Below, in pieces: positions 27,622 to 38,708 of a stretch of DNA of 64,000 bases. Source of the stretch: Kutzneria kofuensis (GTDB lineage: Bacteria; Actinomycetota; Actinomycetes; Mycobacteriales; Pseudonocardiaceae); the NCBI RefSeq assembly GCF_014203355.1, contig NZ_JACHIR010000001.1:2296038-2360037 (forward strand), written 5' to 3'. The translations under genes were made by a program, and so were the position numbers. The notes under the pieces were generated by a model. That model ran no database searches. It saw only the letters and a program-made list of their open reading frames with translations, and was not told where the DNA came from. Positions within the stretch are counted from its first letter, which is position 1. Each line of letters starts with the position of its first letter.

Positions 27622-28069
27622 CCGTACCTCCGTCCGTGTCCCGGACCTCCCCGTCGGGTCGCCGCATCACCAGTGTGTTGACGTTGCGACCGTCCACATA
27701 GGCGTGATCGAGTCGGTCCAGTCCGTTCAGGGCGAGGTACAGCCCGAGGCCGCCCTCGCCGTCGTGCGCCACGCCGTTGGCCAGGCGCGGACCCGGGTCG
27801 TGGGAGTGGGGGTCGAACGGTGGCGCGTCGTCGGTGATGCGCACCCAGACGCAGTCGTCCTCGACCGCGCCCTCGATCTCGACCAGTCCCCCCCGGCCCC
27901 GGTAGCCGTGCTGGCCGATGTTGGTGGTGATCTCGTCGACGGCCAGCCGCAGCCAGTACGACCGGCGGGCGTCGAGTCCCCCGGATCCGGCGAGCGCGGC
28001 GACGAAGTCGGCCAGCCGCCGCCCCGCGCCCGCCTCGCCACCGCGCAGCGTCAGCCGGTGGCCGACCAT
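27590..28069 (-). CDS. RsbW-like anti-sigma factor serine kinase
   Basis: 159 residues from ATG 28069, whose A overlaps the TGA of the STAS gene (TGATG). The HATPase fold is seen in RLAVDEITTNIGQHGY (N-box), WVRITDDAPPFDP (G1) and GEGGLGLYLALNGLDRLDHA (G2). Proteins of this kind bind a sigma factor and phosphorylate the partner STAS protein on Ser. The neighbouring STAS and SpoIIE genes complete a partner-switching module. No sigma factor gene lies in the operon, so the controlled sigma factor must be elsewhere. Confidence 0.85.
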   Translation of the reverse strand: MVGHRLTLRGGEAGAGRRLADFVAALAGSGGLDARRSYWLRLAVDEITTNIGQHGYRGRGGLVEIEGAVEDDCVWVRITDDAPPFDPHSHDPGPRLANGVAHDGEGGLGLYLALNGLDRLDHAYVDGRNVNTLVMRRPDGEVRDTDGGTDGGDDRAGGG

Positions 28070-28385
28070 CACCGCTCCGCGAGGTCCTGCATGACCAGAC
28101 TGCGGTCGAACCCGGTCAGCCTGATCGTCTCCGCCACCTCGGGGGTGGCCCCGACGAGCACGATGTCCACGCCCCGGCCCAGCTTCTGGTGGGCGAACAC
28201 CAGGCAGCGCAGGCCGGCCGATGACAGGTAGGTCAGGTCCTCGGCCAGCAGCACCAGCCGGCGCACCGGCTTCTCGGTCGCCTCGACGATGACCTCGTTG
28301 AGCGTCGGCGCCGAGCGCGAGTCCAGCTCGCCGGTGAGCCGGATGGTCACCACGCCGTCGTCGATGTGCACCTTCGTGTTGAAAC

Positions 28386-28389
<4 letters not shown>
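28069..28389 (-). CDS. STAS anti-anti-sigma factor (downstream copy)
   Basis: 106 residues. The STAS core contains VVTIRLTGELDSRSAPTLNE and LVLLAEDLTYLSSAGLRCLV, with the phosphorylatable Ser in YLSSAGLR. In the unphosphorylated form it should bind the anti-sigma kinase encoded next. Its ATG overlaps the glgX stop (ATGA, 28386-28389). A second STAS gene lies on the other side of glgX (30500-30841). Confidence 0.9.
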
Positions 28390-30499
<2,110 letters not shown>

Positions 30500-30503
<4 letters not shown>

Positions 30504-30841
30504 GCGGCCAGGACCTCCACACCCTCGTCGACGGAATCGGCCACGGTGAAGAAGGCCAGGAACCCGGTCGCGGCCATCACCGCGCGCACCTCGTCGGAGA
30601 TGCCGGACACCATGACCCGCGTGCCCATCTGCTGGCACAGCCGATACACCAGCAGCAGCACCCGCAGGCCGGCGCTGGACATGTAGGTGGTGCGACTCAG
30701 GTCGAGCAGCACCATGCCGTGCACCGGCACCAGCTCGTCCAGGCCCTGCTGGACCTTCGGCGCCGTCGTGCTGTCCAGCTCCCCGTTCAGCGCGATCACG
30801 GTGACCGGGCCGCGCATCTGCTTCTCCAGTTCCATGTCCAC
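30500..30841 (-). CDS. STAS anti-anti-sigma factor (upstream copy)
   Basis: 113 residues. VTVIALNGELDSTTAPKVQQ and GMVLLDLSRTTYMSSAGLRV form the STAS core, with the regulatory Ser in TYMSSAGLR. It is similar in plan to the STAS protein at 28069 but clearly diverged, so the two probably have different partners or signals. Its stop overlaps the glgX start (ATGA). A gap of 27 bases separates it from the AGE-family gene upstream. Confidence 0.9.
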
Positions 30842-30868
30842 CCCTCCAGCCGCAGCGCCGCCACGGCG

Positions 30869-32686
30869 CTATCGGTTCTCCAACGGAGACAAGTGCGCCC
30901 GCACCACGAGGTCCTGTGTGGTGTCGGGCAGGGACACCGTCATCGCCACCGGGTCGAACTCCCCGTACGGCCGGCCGTCCACCTCGACCCACTCCAGCCG
31001 CACCCGCCCGGGCGGCAGCGCGTCCGGCGCCACCCGCAGCACCCGGTCGGAGAAACCGTCGGGCCGCGGCTTGAACCACAGCGTCAGCGGCTGGTCGTGC
31101 AGCAGCAGCCGGCCGTACACGGTGGCCAGGAAACACAGTTCGGACGCGTGGTACATGCTCATCGAGTGGCTGCCCTTCAGCCGCTCGGTGCCGAGCAGGT
31201 ACGGGGTCCCGTTGGCCAGCACGTTGAAGTACACGCCGCCCTCGTCGTGGTCGAGGAAGTAGGCGTTGTAGAACGACGACGCCTCCCGGGCCTGGCGCAG
31301 GAACTCCTCGTCCCCGGTGTTGCCGGCCAGGATCATGTAGGCCAGGATCGCCTGCTCCTGCTGCCACCACGCCTTGCGGTCGTGCCAGCTGAAGCGCGGG
31401 ACCTGCTCGCCGTCGCGGATCGTCCGCTCCACCACGTCGTACCAGCCGCCGCGGCGGGTGTCGCTGCCGACCGCCGGCATGGACCGGCCGATCTGCTCGG
31501 CCAGCCTCCGGTAGGACTCCTTGGGGCGGATGGCGTTCATCCGCATCAGGTTCCAGGCGATCTTGAGGTTGTGCCCGACAACGGCCCGGTCCTGCTGCCA
31601 GCCCCACTCCCGGTCCGGCGACCAGTCGGCGTGGAACCGCTCCTGCACGAAGGGACTGTCCGGATCCGGGAAGTGCTCCGTGATCAGGTCGAACGTCTCC
31701 TCCAGCATGTCGGCGTGCCGCTTGTCGCCGGTGGCCAGGAAAAGGTTGATCAGGTACGCCGGGGCGTGGTCGCCGACCGAGTTCCAGTTCTTGCGGGACC
31801 GGTTGTGCCCCAGCGACTGGTGGTGCGGGCTGAGCAGGATCGGGTCCACGTGGGAGAAGTAGCCGCCGCGCTCCGGGTCGTGGAAGAACTTGTGGAACAG
31901 CCGGAGCGTGCCGTCGATGTCCTCGGCGATGCGCGGGTCGCCGGTGACCCGGTAGGCCTGGGTCGGCCCGACCAGCGCGTAGATCTGCTCGTAGGCCGGC
32001 AGGGCGTCGTAGTCGTCGCCGAACTCGGAGGTGAACAACTTCGTCTCCACGCCGTCGCGCACGTCGATGCCGTGGTACCAGTAGACGACGTCCTCGTCCC
32101 GGTCCACGAAGCGCATGTGCGCCCGCAGGTACTCGGTGCCGCGCTCGGCGACGCCGAGGAAGTCCTCGTTGCCGGTGAGCATGTACGCCGACGCCATGCC
32201 GTAGACCAGCCGGGAGATGGTGTCGGTCTCCTGCACGTGGTGGTCGCTCTTGTCACCGCCCAGCCGCAGCATCGTGCGGTAGTCGGCGTAGTCCACCGGG
32301 TTCTTCCGGCCGAACTGGGCGCGCCGGTAGAAGCGGGCCAGCTCGTCCAGCTGCTCGGCCCACCACCCCTGCTCCTCGAAGTTGTACTCGCCGGGCCGGC
32401 GGCCGAGGAAGGTCAGGTGCTTGGCCTCGAACCGCCCGCCCGGGTAGAACGTGCCCTGCACGAACAGATGCCGACCCGGCACCAGCAGGTCCGGCACGTG
32501 CGCGGTGGCGTCGATCGCCGGCCCGCCCAGGTTGCGCAGGAACTCGGCGTCGGTCAGGGCGCTGACGTCGGCCCGCAGCGGGCGGCCGTCACTGGTTTTC
32601 AGGTCCAGCACGGCCCGCTCCGGGTCGTAACCGGTGACGTAGCCGGCGACCGTGTCGGAGAAGGTGAAGTCCAGCTCAGCGGACAT
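30869..32686 (-). CDS. AGE-family (N-acylglucosamine 2-epimerase-like) protein with N-terminal extension
   Basis: 605 residues. Residues about 125-520 look like the alpha6/alpha6-barrel of AGE/cellobiose-2-epimerase proteins: HHVQETDTISRLVYGMASAY, GVAERGTEYLRAHM, VVGHNLKIAWNLMRMN and WWQQEQAILAYMILAGNTGD. The conserved His residues and the Trp-rich centre are present. The family isomerises sugars at C2. The N-terminal 110 residues (for example VPGRHLFVQGTFYPGGRFEA) and the C-terminal strand-rich part are additions, since AGE enzymes are usually about 400 residues. The substrate is unknown; neighbouring glgX suggests a glucan-derived sugar. The start overlaps the upstream PfpI gene by 11 bases. 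Confidence 0.75.
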   Translation of the reverse strand: MSAELDFTFSDTVAGYVTGYDPERAVLDLKTSDGRPLRADVSALTDAEFLRNLGGPAIDATAHVPDLLVPGRHLFVQGTFYPGGRFEAKHLTFLGRRPGEYNFEEQGWWAEQLDELARFYRRAQFGRKNPVDYADYRTMLRLGGDKSDHHVQETDTISRLVYGMASAYMLTGNEDFLGVAERGTEYLRAHMRFVDRDEDVVYWYHGIDVRDGVETKLFTSEFGDDYDALPAYEQIYALVGPTQAYRVTGDPRIAEDIDGTLRLFHKFFHDPERGGYFSHVDPILLSPHHQSLGHNRSRKNWNSVGDHAPAYLINLFLATGDKRHADMLEETFDLITEHFPDPDSPFVQERFHADWSPDREWGWQQDRAVVGHNLKIAWNLMRMNAIRPKESYRRLAEQIGRSMPAVGSDTRRGGWYDVVERTIRDGEQVPRFSWHDRKAWWQQEQAILAYMILAGNTGDEEFLRQAREASSFYNAYFLDHDEGGVYFNVLANGTPYLLGTERLKGSHSMSMYHASELCFLATVYGRLLLHDQPLTLWFKPRPDGFSDRVLRVAPDALPPGRVRLEWVEVDGRPYGEFDPVAMTVSLPDTTQDLVVRAHLSPLENR

Positions 32687-33341
32687 GACGCACTCCTTGC
32701 AGTGCCGGCCTCGGCGTGCGCTCCCACGTCCGGCGGTGGTCGGTGCGCGCGACGACGAGGTCGATCAGCGTCCGGGCGAACAGGTGGCAGTGGCCGGCGG
32801 TGCGGCCGGTGATCAGGTCGTCGTCCACGACGACGTCCTGGTCGGTGTAGCGGGCGCCCATGTTGCGGACGTCCCCGACGAGGTTGTTGTGGCAGGTGAC
32901 CCGCCGGTCGCGGACCACCTCCGGGATCGGCGACGCCAGCCACATGCCGTGGCAGATGATCCCCTTCATGATGCTCGGCACGGCGAACGCGCGGCGCAGC
33001 AGCCGCACCGCCGGCGCCAGCTCGTGCACGTCCTCGCTGTAGCGCAACCGGTCCGACACCATGCCGCCGGGCACGATCAGCGCGTCGTAGCTGCTGAGGC
33101 GCTCGTCGTCGACCGCCTCCAGATCGCCGCTGACCGACATCGGCGCCTGGTACTCGTGGCCGTAGAAGGTGATCGCCTCCTGCCCCCACAGTCGGGTGAG
33201 CAGGTCGACCCGCGCCCCTTCCTCCGCGAACCGCCGTTCGTAGTAGGCGATTTCCGGCTCCACGTAGTCGCTCTCCATCAGGATCGCGATGTTCCGGCCG
33301 ACCAGCCGCCCGGTGTCGGCGACGGGTACCGAGATCGTCAC
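32676..33341 (-). CDS. DJ-1/PfpI-family protein (C-terminal copy)
   Basis: 221 residues. NIAILMESDYVEPEIAYYER carries the acidic residue near the active site, YDALIVPGGMVSDRL is the typical strand-turn, and GIICHGMWLAS holds the nucleophile-elbow Cys followed by His, as in PfpI/YhbO proteins. TGRTAGHCHLFA supplies further polar residues. Members act as glyoxalase III-type enzymes, deglycases or chaperones in stress; the exact activity is debated. A second PfpI-like gene lies two genes upstream, separated by a TPP enzyme. Confidence 0.85.
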   Translation of the reverse strand: MTISVPVADTGRLVGRNIAILMESDYVEPEIAYYERRFAEEGARVDLLTRLWGQEAITFYGHEYQAPMSVSGDLEAVDDERLSSYDALIVPGGMVSDRLRYSEDVHELAPAVRLLRRAFAVPSIMKGIICHGMWLASPIPEVVRDRRVTCHNNLVGDVRNMGARYTDQDVVVDDDLITGRTAGHCHLFARTLIDLVVARTDHRRTWERTPRPALQGVRHVR

Positions 33342-33351
33342 TGTCCGCCTC

Positions 33352-34956
33352 CTATCCGGTGACCAGGTCGACGAGGAACGGGCCGTCGTGGCCGAGCATC
33401 CGCTCGACCGCGGCCGGCACCTGCTCCGGCTTGTCCACGCGAACCGCTGGCACGCCGAGGCTCTCGGCCAGCCCGACGAACCCGATCTCGGGCTCGGCCA
33501 GGTCGAAGCCGCTGGGGTGCACGTGCTGGGCGATGTCCCGCTCCGCGAAGTAGCGGTCGATGTTGTGGTCCAGCAGCTGGTACCGGTGGTTGTTGCAGAT
33601 CACGAACTTGGCCGCCACGTTGTGCCGGGCGGCGGTCCACAGGGCCTGGATGGTGTACATGCTGCCGCCGTCGCCGGCGAAGCCCACCACCGGCGCGTCC
33701 GGCCGGGCCAGCTTCGCCCCGATGGCGCCGGGGATTCCGATGCCGAGCGAACCGCCCCGGGTGGCGAAGTACGTGCCGGGCACGCGCCGCGGCAGGTGCG
33801 CGGTCAGGTGCGGAGACGCCGTCAGGGCCTCTTCGAAGACGATCAGGTCGTCGCCGGCCTGGTTGTTCAGCTCCGCCGCGAACACCGCCATCAGCGGGCT
33901 GTCCGCCGTCACCTCGGGCAGCGGCAGCAACTCGAACTCGCCCCGCGCCCGGCCGGCATTCGCCAAGCCGTCCGCGATCGCGGCCAGGGTCGGCTTCGGG
34001 TCGGCCACCAGGGCGATGTCGACGGGGTGGTTCTTGGCGATCTCGTAGTCGTCCAGGTCGATGTGCACGATCTTCGCGCCGGCCGGGAACGGGTTGCCCA
34101 GCGACGGGAACACCTCGGGGAACACGTACGTGCCGACGATCAGTACAGCGTCCACATCGGACAGTGCCTTGGTGCTGTCCTCGCCGAACATGTGCCCGGT
34201 GTTGCCCTTGAACAGGGGGTGCCGGGGATCCATGTTCAGCTCGGAGTTGTCCACGCCGTAGACCGGCGCGTCCAGCAGCTCCGCCACCGCGGCCAGCTCG
34301 GCCTGGGCGCCGGAAACCGACACCCCGTCGCCCATCAGCACGATCGGACTGCGCGCGGCGGCGAGGAGTTCCACCGCCTCGGCGATGTCCTCCGCCGCCG
34401 GCACGACCGCCCGGTTGGGAATGACCGTGGGCAGCGCGGCTTCCGACGTCAGCTCGTCGAGCACGTCCATCGGCAACGCGACGAACACCGGCCCGCGCGG
34501 CGGCGTCATCGCCATCTTCACGGCCCGGCGCAGCACCCGCAGCACCGACGACGGGTCCAGCACCCGGGTCGCGTACTTGGTCACCGGTTTGGCCATCGCG
34601 ACCAGGTCGGCGGCCATCTGGGCGTCCATCGCGTCGTAGCGCACGCCGGCCTCACCGGCCACCACGACCAGCGGCGAATGCCCCCGCTTGGCCTGGTACA
34701 GCATGCCGATCCCGTTGCCCAGGCCCACGCCCGAGTGCAGCTGCACCAGGGCGGGGCGGGCGCCGGCGCGGGCGAAGCCGTCCGCGATGCCGATCGCGAC
34801 GGTCTCCTGCAACGCCAGCACGTACCCGAAGTCCGGCACCGACTCCAGCACGTCGAGAAAGCCCTGCTCGACCGTGCCGGGATTGCCGAACATCGTGGTG
34901 ATGCCGTCCGCGGCGAACTGCTCGAAGACGGCGACCTTGCCGGGCCGTGGAGTCAT
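33352..34956 (-). CDS. Benzoylformate decarboxylase-like ThDP-dependent enzyme
   Basis: 534 residues. The catalytic Glu is in LALQETVAIGIADGFARA. FGNPGTVEQGF and VQLHSGVGLGNGIGMLY match the benzoylformate decarboxylase loops (His in HSGVG). The ThDP/Mg motif is GDGGSMYTIQALWTAARHN, ending in NN about 25 residues on (FVICNNHRY). It should decarboxylate or ligate a 2-oxo acid. The true substrate is unknown and similarity does not prove benzoylformate. It is ten bases upstream of one PfpI gene and seven downstream of the other, so it is firmly in the operon. Confidence 0.88.
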   Translation of the reverse strand: MTPRPGKVAVFEQFAADGITTMFGNPGTVEQGFLDVLESVPDFGYVLALQETVAIGIADGFARAGARPALVQLHSGVGLGNGIGMLYQAKRGHSPLVVVAGEAGVRYDAMDAQMAADLVAMAKPVTKYATRVLDPSSVLRVLRRAVKMAMTPPRGPVFVALPMDVLDELTSEAALPTVIPNRAVVPAAEDIAEAVELLAAARSPIVLMGDGVSVSGAQAELAAVAELLDAPVYGVDNSELNMDPRHPLFKGNTGHMFGEDSTKALSDVDAVLIVGTYVFPEVFPSLGNPFPAGAKIVHIDLDDYEIAKNHPVDIALVADPKPTLAAIADGLANAGRARGEFELLPLPEVTADSPLMAVFAAELNNQAGDDLIVFEEALTASPHLTAHLPRRVPGTYFATRGGSLGIGIPGAIGAKLARPDAPVVGFAGDGGSMYTIQALWTAARHNVAAKFVICNNHRYQLLDHNIDRYFAERDIAQHVHPSGFDLAEPEIGFVGLAESLGVPAVRVDKPEQVPAAVERMLGHDGPFLVDLVTG

Positions 34957-34963
34957 CGCCGGT

Positions 34964-35788
34964 TCACCAGCCGTACCGGCGCAGCCCCGACTCCAGCACC
35001 TCGACCAGCTTCTGGCCGGCGAGGAAGGAGTCCGGGGTGGACCGAGCCGTGATGAACGGGTAGTCCACGATCACCGACGTCTCGTGGCCGACGTTGCCGT
35101 GGTAGCGGCCGGTCGGGCCGGTGGCGTCGCGCAGGATGTACTCCAGCGGGTACGGCGGCGGGCCCATGTTGAACTCCACGCCGACGAAGCCGGTGCCGTC
35201 CTTGTAGTCGTACTCCTTGCAGTGCCCGGTGACGTGCTTGCCGTCGATGATGCTGGCCCGGTCCTCCCAGTCGCGGGCGAAGGCCAGGCAGGCCACGCCG
35301 TAGCACTCGGCCACGACCGGCTTGTCGGCCCGCTTGAAGGCCAGGATCAGCTCGTGCACCCGGCCGTTGTTGGCCAGGTCGACGATCGGGCCGCTGCCGC
35401 CGACGATCACCATCGCGTCGAACGAGCGCAGCTCCTCGGCCACCTCGTCCAGCTCGCGGTAGTAGGCCTCGATCCGGCGCAGGAAGCCGGATTCGCTGTT
35501 GTACGGCCGGTCCGGAACCCAGTCGGCGATGCTGACCGGGTTGTCCAGCCGGCCCGAGCGGTCCAACTCGGCGGCGGCCGCGGCCACCTCCGGCGTGGTC
35601 ACCGACCGGCCCAGCGGCGGGTCGATGTAGCCGGGGTCGAGGCTGGGCGGCAGCGGCACCGGCCGCTTGCCGGTCGGCGTGGCGAACACCGTCTGGTAGC
35701 CCTGCTCGTCGCAGGCCGCCAGCGGGCCGACCAGCTCCTCGCCCCAGTATCCGTATTCGGACAGGATGAAGAGGATCTTCTTGGACAT
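34964..35788 (-). CDS. DJ-1/PfpI-family protein (Hsp31-like)
   Basis: 274 residues from ATG 35788 (GGGGAG upstream). It begins KKILFILSEYGYWGEELVGP, with the active-site Glu in the first loop. The nucleophile Cys is in PVVAECYGVACLAFA at about 150. GQTVFATPTGKRP-type text near residue 35 and SFDAMVIVGGSGPIVDL are typical of larger PfpI/Hsp31 members with an extra cap. Hsp31-like proteins detoxify methylglyoxal or act as stress chaperones. This is the first gene of the nine-gene operon; its promoter shares the 198-bp gap with the divergent response-regulator fusion. Confidence 0.85.
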   Translation of the reverse strand: MSKKILFILSEYGYWGEELVGPLAACDEQGYQTVFATPTGKRPVPLPPSLDPGYIDPPLGRSVTTPEVAAAAAELDRSGRLDNPVSIADWVPDRPYNSESGFLRRIEAYYRELDEVAEELRSFDAMVIVGGSGPIVDLANNGRVHELILAFKRADKPVVAECYGVACLAFARDWEDRASIIDGKHVTGHCKEYDYKDGTGFVGVEFNMGPPPYPLEYILRDATGPTGRYHGNVGHETSVIVDYPFITARSTPDSFLAGQKLVEVLESGLRRYGW

Positions 35789-35877
35789 GGGTGCTCCCCA
35801 CTCGATCGTCCTTCTCGGTTCGAAGTCAACCCGCCGAGTAGTTGCGCGACAACGCATCCGTCACTACTTCCGCGACT

Positions 35878-35916
35878 TGACGCAGCCATCGGCGTAGCAG
35901 TCGCGCCACTGCGTCA
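35878..35916. promoter_or_regulatory. Inverted repeat in the divergent promoter region
   Basis: TGACGCAG (35878-35885) and CTGCGTCA (35909-35916) are exact inverted copies, 23 bp apart, between the starts at 35788 (minus) and 35987 (plus). The near-central position suggests one regulator acting on both transcripts. Confidence 0.5.
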
Positions 35917-35986
35917 GGTCAGCGCGCCCGAGCACCGCTCACAGCGGGACCATCGAGAAGATGCCCGGCTGCAACGGGAGTGAGCC

Positions 35987-37621
35987 ATGCCTGACCGACA
36001 TCGCCCCATGGTGCTCGCGGTGGACGACGACCCGCACGTGCTGCGAGCGATCAGACGCGACCTGAGCCGCGCCTACCAGGACCGGTTCCGGGTCGTTGCG
36101 GTCGACTCGCCGCTGGCGGGCCTGCAGCTGCTGGAAACCGTGCGGCAGCGGGGAGAGGAGCCCGCGCTGCTGATCGCCGACCAGCGGATGCCGGAGATGA
36201 CCGGGGTGGACTTCCTGGCCCGATCGCTGGAGCTGTTCCCCCGCGCCCGCCGCGTGCTGCTCACGGCGTACGCGGACACCAACGCCGCCATCGACGCGAT
36301 CAACCGGGTGCGGCTGGACCACTATCTGGTCAAGCCGTGGGAGCCGCCGCAGGAACGGCTGTACCCGGTGCTGGACGAGCTGCTTGAGGACTGGGAGCGC
36401 TCGTATCTGCCTCCGTACGACGGAATTCGCGTGGTGGGACACCGGTTCGCACCGGCGACGCACCGCGTGCGGGACCTGTTGACGCGGCTGCACCAGCCGT
36501 TCCGGTTCGAGGACGTGGAGCGGGATTCCACCCCTCAGGTCGATGGCCCGCTGCCGGCGGTGCTGCTGCCGGACGGCAAGGTGCTGTCCCGGCCGTCCAA
36601 CGGCGAGCTGGTCGACGCGTTGGGGCTCAAAGGAACCGAGCCCCGACAGCACTACGACCTGGCCATCGTCGGCGGTGGGCCGGCGGGCCTGGCCGCAGCG
36701 GTGTACGGGGCGTCCGAGGGCCTGTCCACGCTGCTGGTCGAGTCGTACGTGCCGGGTGGGCAGGCGGGAACCTCCAGCAGGATCGAGAACTACCTGGGCT
36801 TCCCGGCGGGGGTCAGCGGCGCGGAGCTGATCCGCCGCGCGGTGGCGCAGGCGCGGCGGTTCGGCGCGGAGGTGCTGTCGCCGGCCGACGCCACGTCGCT
36901 GCGAACCTCCGGCCGCGCCCGGGTGCTGACGTTGGCCGACGGACGGGAGATCAGCGCCAGCACGGTGTTGCTGTCCCCCGGGCTGCGCTACAACCGGCTG
37001 GAGGCCGAGGGCGCGGAGCGGTTCGAGGGAGCCGGCATCTACTACGGCGCAACGACATCGGAGACGGCGTCCTGTGTCGGGCGGCACGTGTTCATCGTCG
37101 GTGGCGCGAACTCCGCCGGGCAGGCGGCCGTGCACTTCGCCAAGCACGCCGGCAAGGTGAGCCTGGTGATCCGCGGCGACCGGCTGGACAAGGGCATGTC
37201 CCAGTACCTGGTGGACGAGATCACCGCGACCGGCAACATCGAGGTGCGGCTGAACACGGAGATCATCGCGACCGACGGCGACGACCGGCTGGAGCGCGTG
37301 ACGCTGCGGGACACCTCCGACGGCACGACCTCCGAGTCCGACGCGGAATACGTGTTCACGTTCATCGGCGCCCGGCCGAACACCGAGTGGCTGACCGGGC
37401 CGATCGCCATGGACAACCGGGGTTTCATCCTCACCGGGCCGGACGTTCCGGAGGGCACCCAGTGGGACCTGCCCCGGCAGCCGTTCCTGCTGGAGACCAG
37501 CGTGCCCGGCGTGTTCGCGGCCGGCGACGCCCGGGCCAATTCGATGAAGCGGATCGCGTCCAGCGCCGGCGAGGGCGCGATGGCGGTGGCCTTGGTGCAC
37601 CGGTACCGGGCCGCCAGCTGA
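35987..37621 (+). CDS. Response-regulator receiver fused to thioredoxin-reductase-like flavoprotein
   Basis: 544 residues. The receiver (about 8-130) has DDD at the N-terminal strand, phospho-Asp in LLIADQRMPEMTG, Thr in LLTAYADT and Lys in YLVKPW. The flavoprotein part (about 220-540) has FAD motif LAIVGGGPAGLAAAVYGA, NADPH motif HVFIVGGANSAGQAA and FAD motif VFAAGDARANSMKRIAS. The redox-active CxxC of thioredoxin reductase is replaced by YYGATTSET, so it cannot act as a classical thioredoxin reductase. The likely upstream kinase is the cNMP-domain protein at 13916, judged from family gene order. It is divergent from the stress operon. Confidence 0.9.
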   Translation: MPDRHRPMVLAVDDDPHVLRAIRRDLSRAYQDRFRVVAVDSPLAGLQLLETVRQRGEEPALLIADQRMPEMTGVDFLARSLELFPRARRVLLTAYADTNAAIDAINRVRLDHYLVKPWEPPQERLYPVLDELLEDWERSYLPPYDGIRVVGHRFAPATHRVRDLLTRLHQPFRFEDVERDSTPQVDGPLPAVLLPDGKVLSRPSNGELVDALGLKGTEPRQHYDLAIVGGGPAGLAAAVYGASEGLSTLLVESYVPGGQAGTSSRIENYLGFPAGVSGAELIRRAVAQARRFGAEVLSPADATSLRTSGRARVLTLADGREISASTVLLSPGLRYNRLEAEGAERFEGAGIYYGATTSETASCVGRHVFIVGGANSAGQAAVHFAKHAGKVSLVIRGDRLDKGMSQYLVDEITATGNIEVRLNTEIIATDGDDRLERVTLRDTSDGTTSESDAEYVFTFIGARPNTEWLTGPIAMDNRGFILTGPDVPEGTQWDLPRQPFLLETSVPGVFAAGDARANSMKRIASSAGEGAMAVALVHRYRAAS

Positions 37622-37741
37622 CCCGCACCACGCCCGCCAACTCGCACCGGGACCGCGCGCGGAGCTCATCGGCCCCACCCGCCCGCGGTCCCTGTCGCGC
37701 AACGCCGAACCTCCCCCGGGCCGAGCCTTCCTGACAAAACA

Positions 37742-37776
37742 CACTTCCCCGGGACCCGCAGGGTCCCGGGGAAGTG
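37742..37776. terminator. Bidirectional terminator
   Basis: Perfect 16-bp stem CACTTCCCCGGGACCC / GGGTCCCGGGGAAGTG with loop GCA, between the convergent ends at 37621 (plus) and 37791 (minus). Confidence 0.9.
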
Positions 37777-37790
37777 CTCGTGGCCGCCGG

Positions 37791-38243
37791 TCAGGTCAGC
37801 GGCGGGGTGTCGCCCCGCGGCTCCAGGCCGTTCACCACGTAGTCGCGCAGGCCGATCCTGCCGTCGGCGCCGATGCCGACGATCCAGTCCTGGTCGGCCT
37901 CGTACTCCAGGATCGCGCTGTCCGGGTCGGGCGCGTTCCAGATCCGGGTCCGCCAGTTCACCAGCACGTGCACCCGGGCGGTGTCGCCGGTGATCTGCAC
38001 GTCGGCCAGGTCGACCCGGTGCGCCTCGTCGAAGAACTTGTGGGTGACCACGTCGTACCAGTCGTGCAGGCCCTGATGACTGTCCACAGTGGTCTCCGGG
38101 AAGACGAAGCGGACCTCGTCGTCCAGGTATTCCTCGATCTCCGCCCACGGGCGGTGCCGGTCAAGCGCCCGGTACCAGTCGGCGACGAACTGCTGGATCT
38201 GCTGGGTCAGCGTGCTGTTGGCGGTCTGATAGTCGATCGACAT
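37791..38243 (-). CDS. NTF2/SnoaL-like protein
   Basis: 150 residues with the cone-shaped NTF2-like fold pattern: an N-terminal helix (QQIQQFVADWYRALDRH), EYLDDEVRFVFPETTVD, then strands VHVLVNWRTRIW and DWIVGIGADGRIGLRDYVVN. Relatives include SnoaL cyclases, limonene-epoxide hydrolase-like enzymes and ketosteroid isomerases; which activity applies is unknown. It is the last gene of the minus-strand run that starts near 41601. One of five such proteins in 9 kb. Confidence 0.82.
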   Translation of the reverse strand: MSIDYQTANSTLTQQIQQFVADWYRALDRHRPWAEIEEYLDDEVRFVFPETTVDSHQGLHDWYDVVTHKFFDEAHRVDLADVQITGDTARVHVLVNWRTRIWNAPDPDSAILEYEADQDWIVGIGADGRIGLRDYVVNGLEPRGDTPPLT

Positions 38244-38288
38244 CGCGGAAGCTCCAGTGTGGGGTGAACGAATGTCCTCGGGCGCGAC

Positions 38289-38708
38289 CTACTCCTGGTC
38301 GCGGTAGCCCTGGCTGATCTCGACGACAACGCCGTCCGGGTCGGTCAGCCACGCCGAGCGCCACCCGGGGATGAAGTCGTGGAAGTCCAGCGGCCCCAGC
38401 TGGACCGGAATGGCGCCGTCGACCGCGGCCAGGAACGCGTCCAGGTCGTCGGTCTGGAACGCCAGGTGCCGGGGCACACCGGGCTGCTGCGGGCCGTCGT
38501 CCTTGCTCGCCTGCGCCGGCTCGGCGGTGGAGCCGAACAGCTCCAGGTACGCGTCGCCGTTGCGCAGGAACACGATCTGGTCCGCGCCCAGCTCGACCAC
38601 CCGGGCCCGGTGGAAGCCGAACCACGTGCGGTAGAACGCCTCCGTGGTGGCCAGGTCCCGGCAGTTGAGTGCGACGTGCGACCAGCGCGGCGGGGCCGGC
38701 TCAGCCAT
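38289..38708 (-). CDS. VOC-family (glyoxalase/dioxygenase fold) protein
   Basis: 139 residues, one VOC module: SHVALNCRDLATTEAFYRTW with a metal-position His, VVELGADQIVFLRNGDAYLE, PGVPRHLAFQTDDLDAFLAA with a second His, and WLTDPDGVVVEISQGY with Glu. These are the usual metal ligands, so an isomerase, lyase or dioxygenase activity is possible. The start overlaps the stop of the GMC oxidoreductase gene by eight bases, so the two are coupled. Confidence 0.85.
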   Translation of the reverse strand: MAEPAPPRWSHVALNCRDLATTEAFYRTWFGFHRARVVELGADQIVFLRNGDAYLELFGSTAEPAQASKDDGPQQPGVPRHLAFQTDDLDAFLAAVDGAIPVQLGPLDFHDFIPGWRSAWLTDPDGVVVEISQGYRDQE

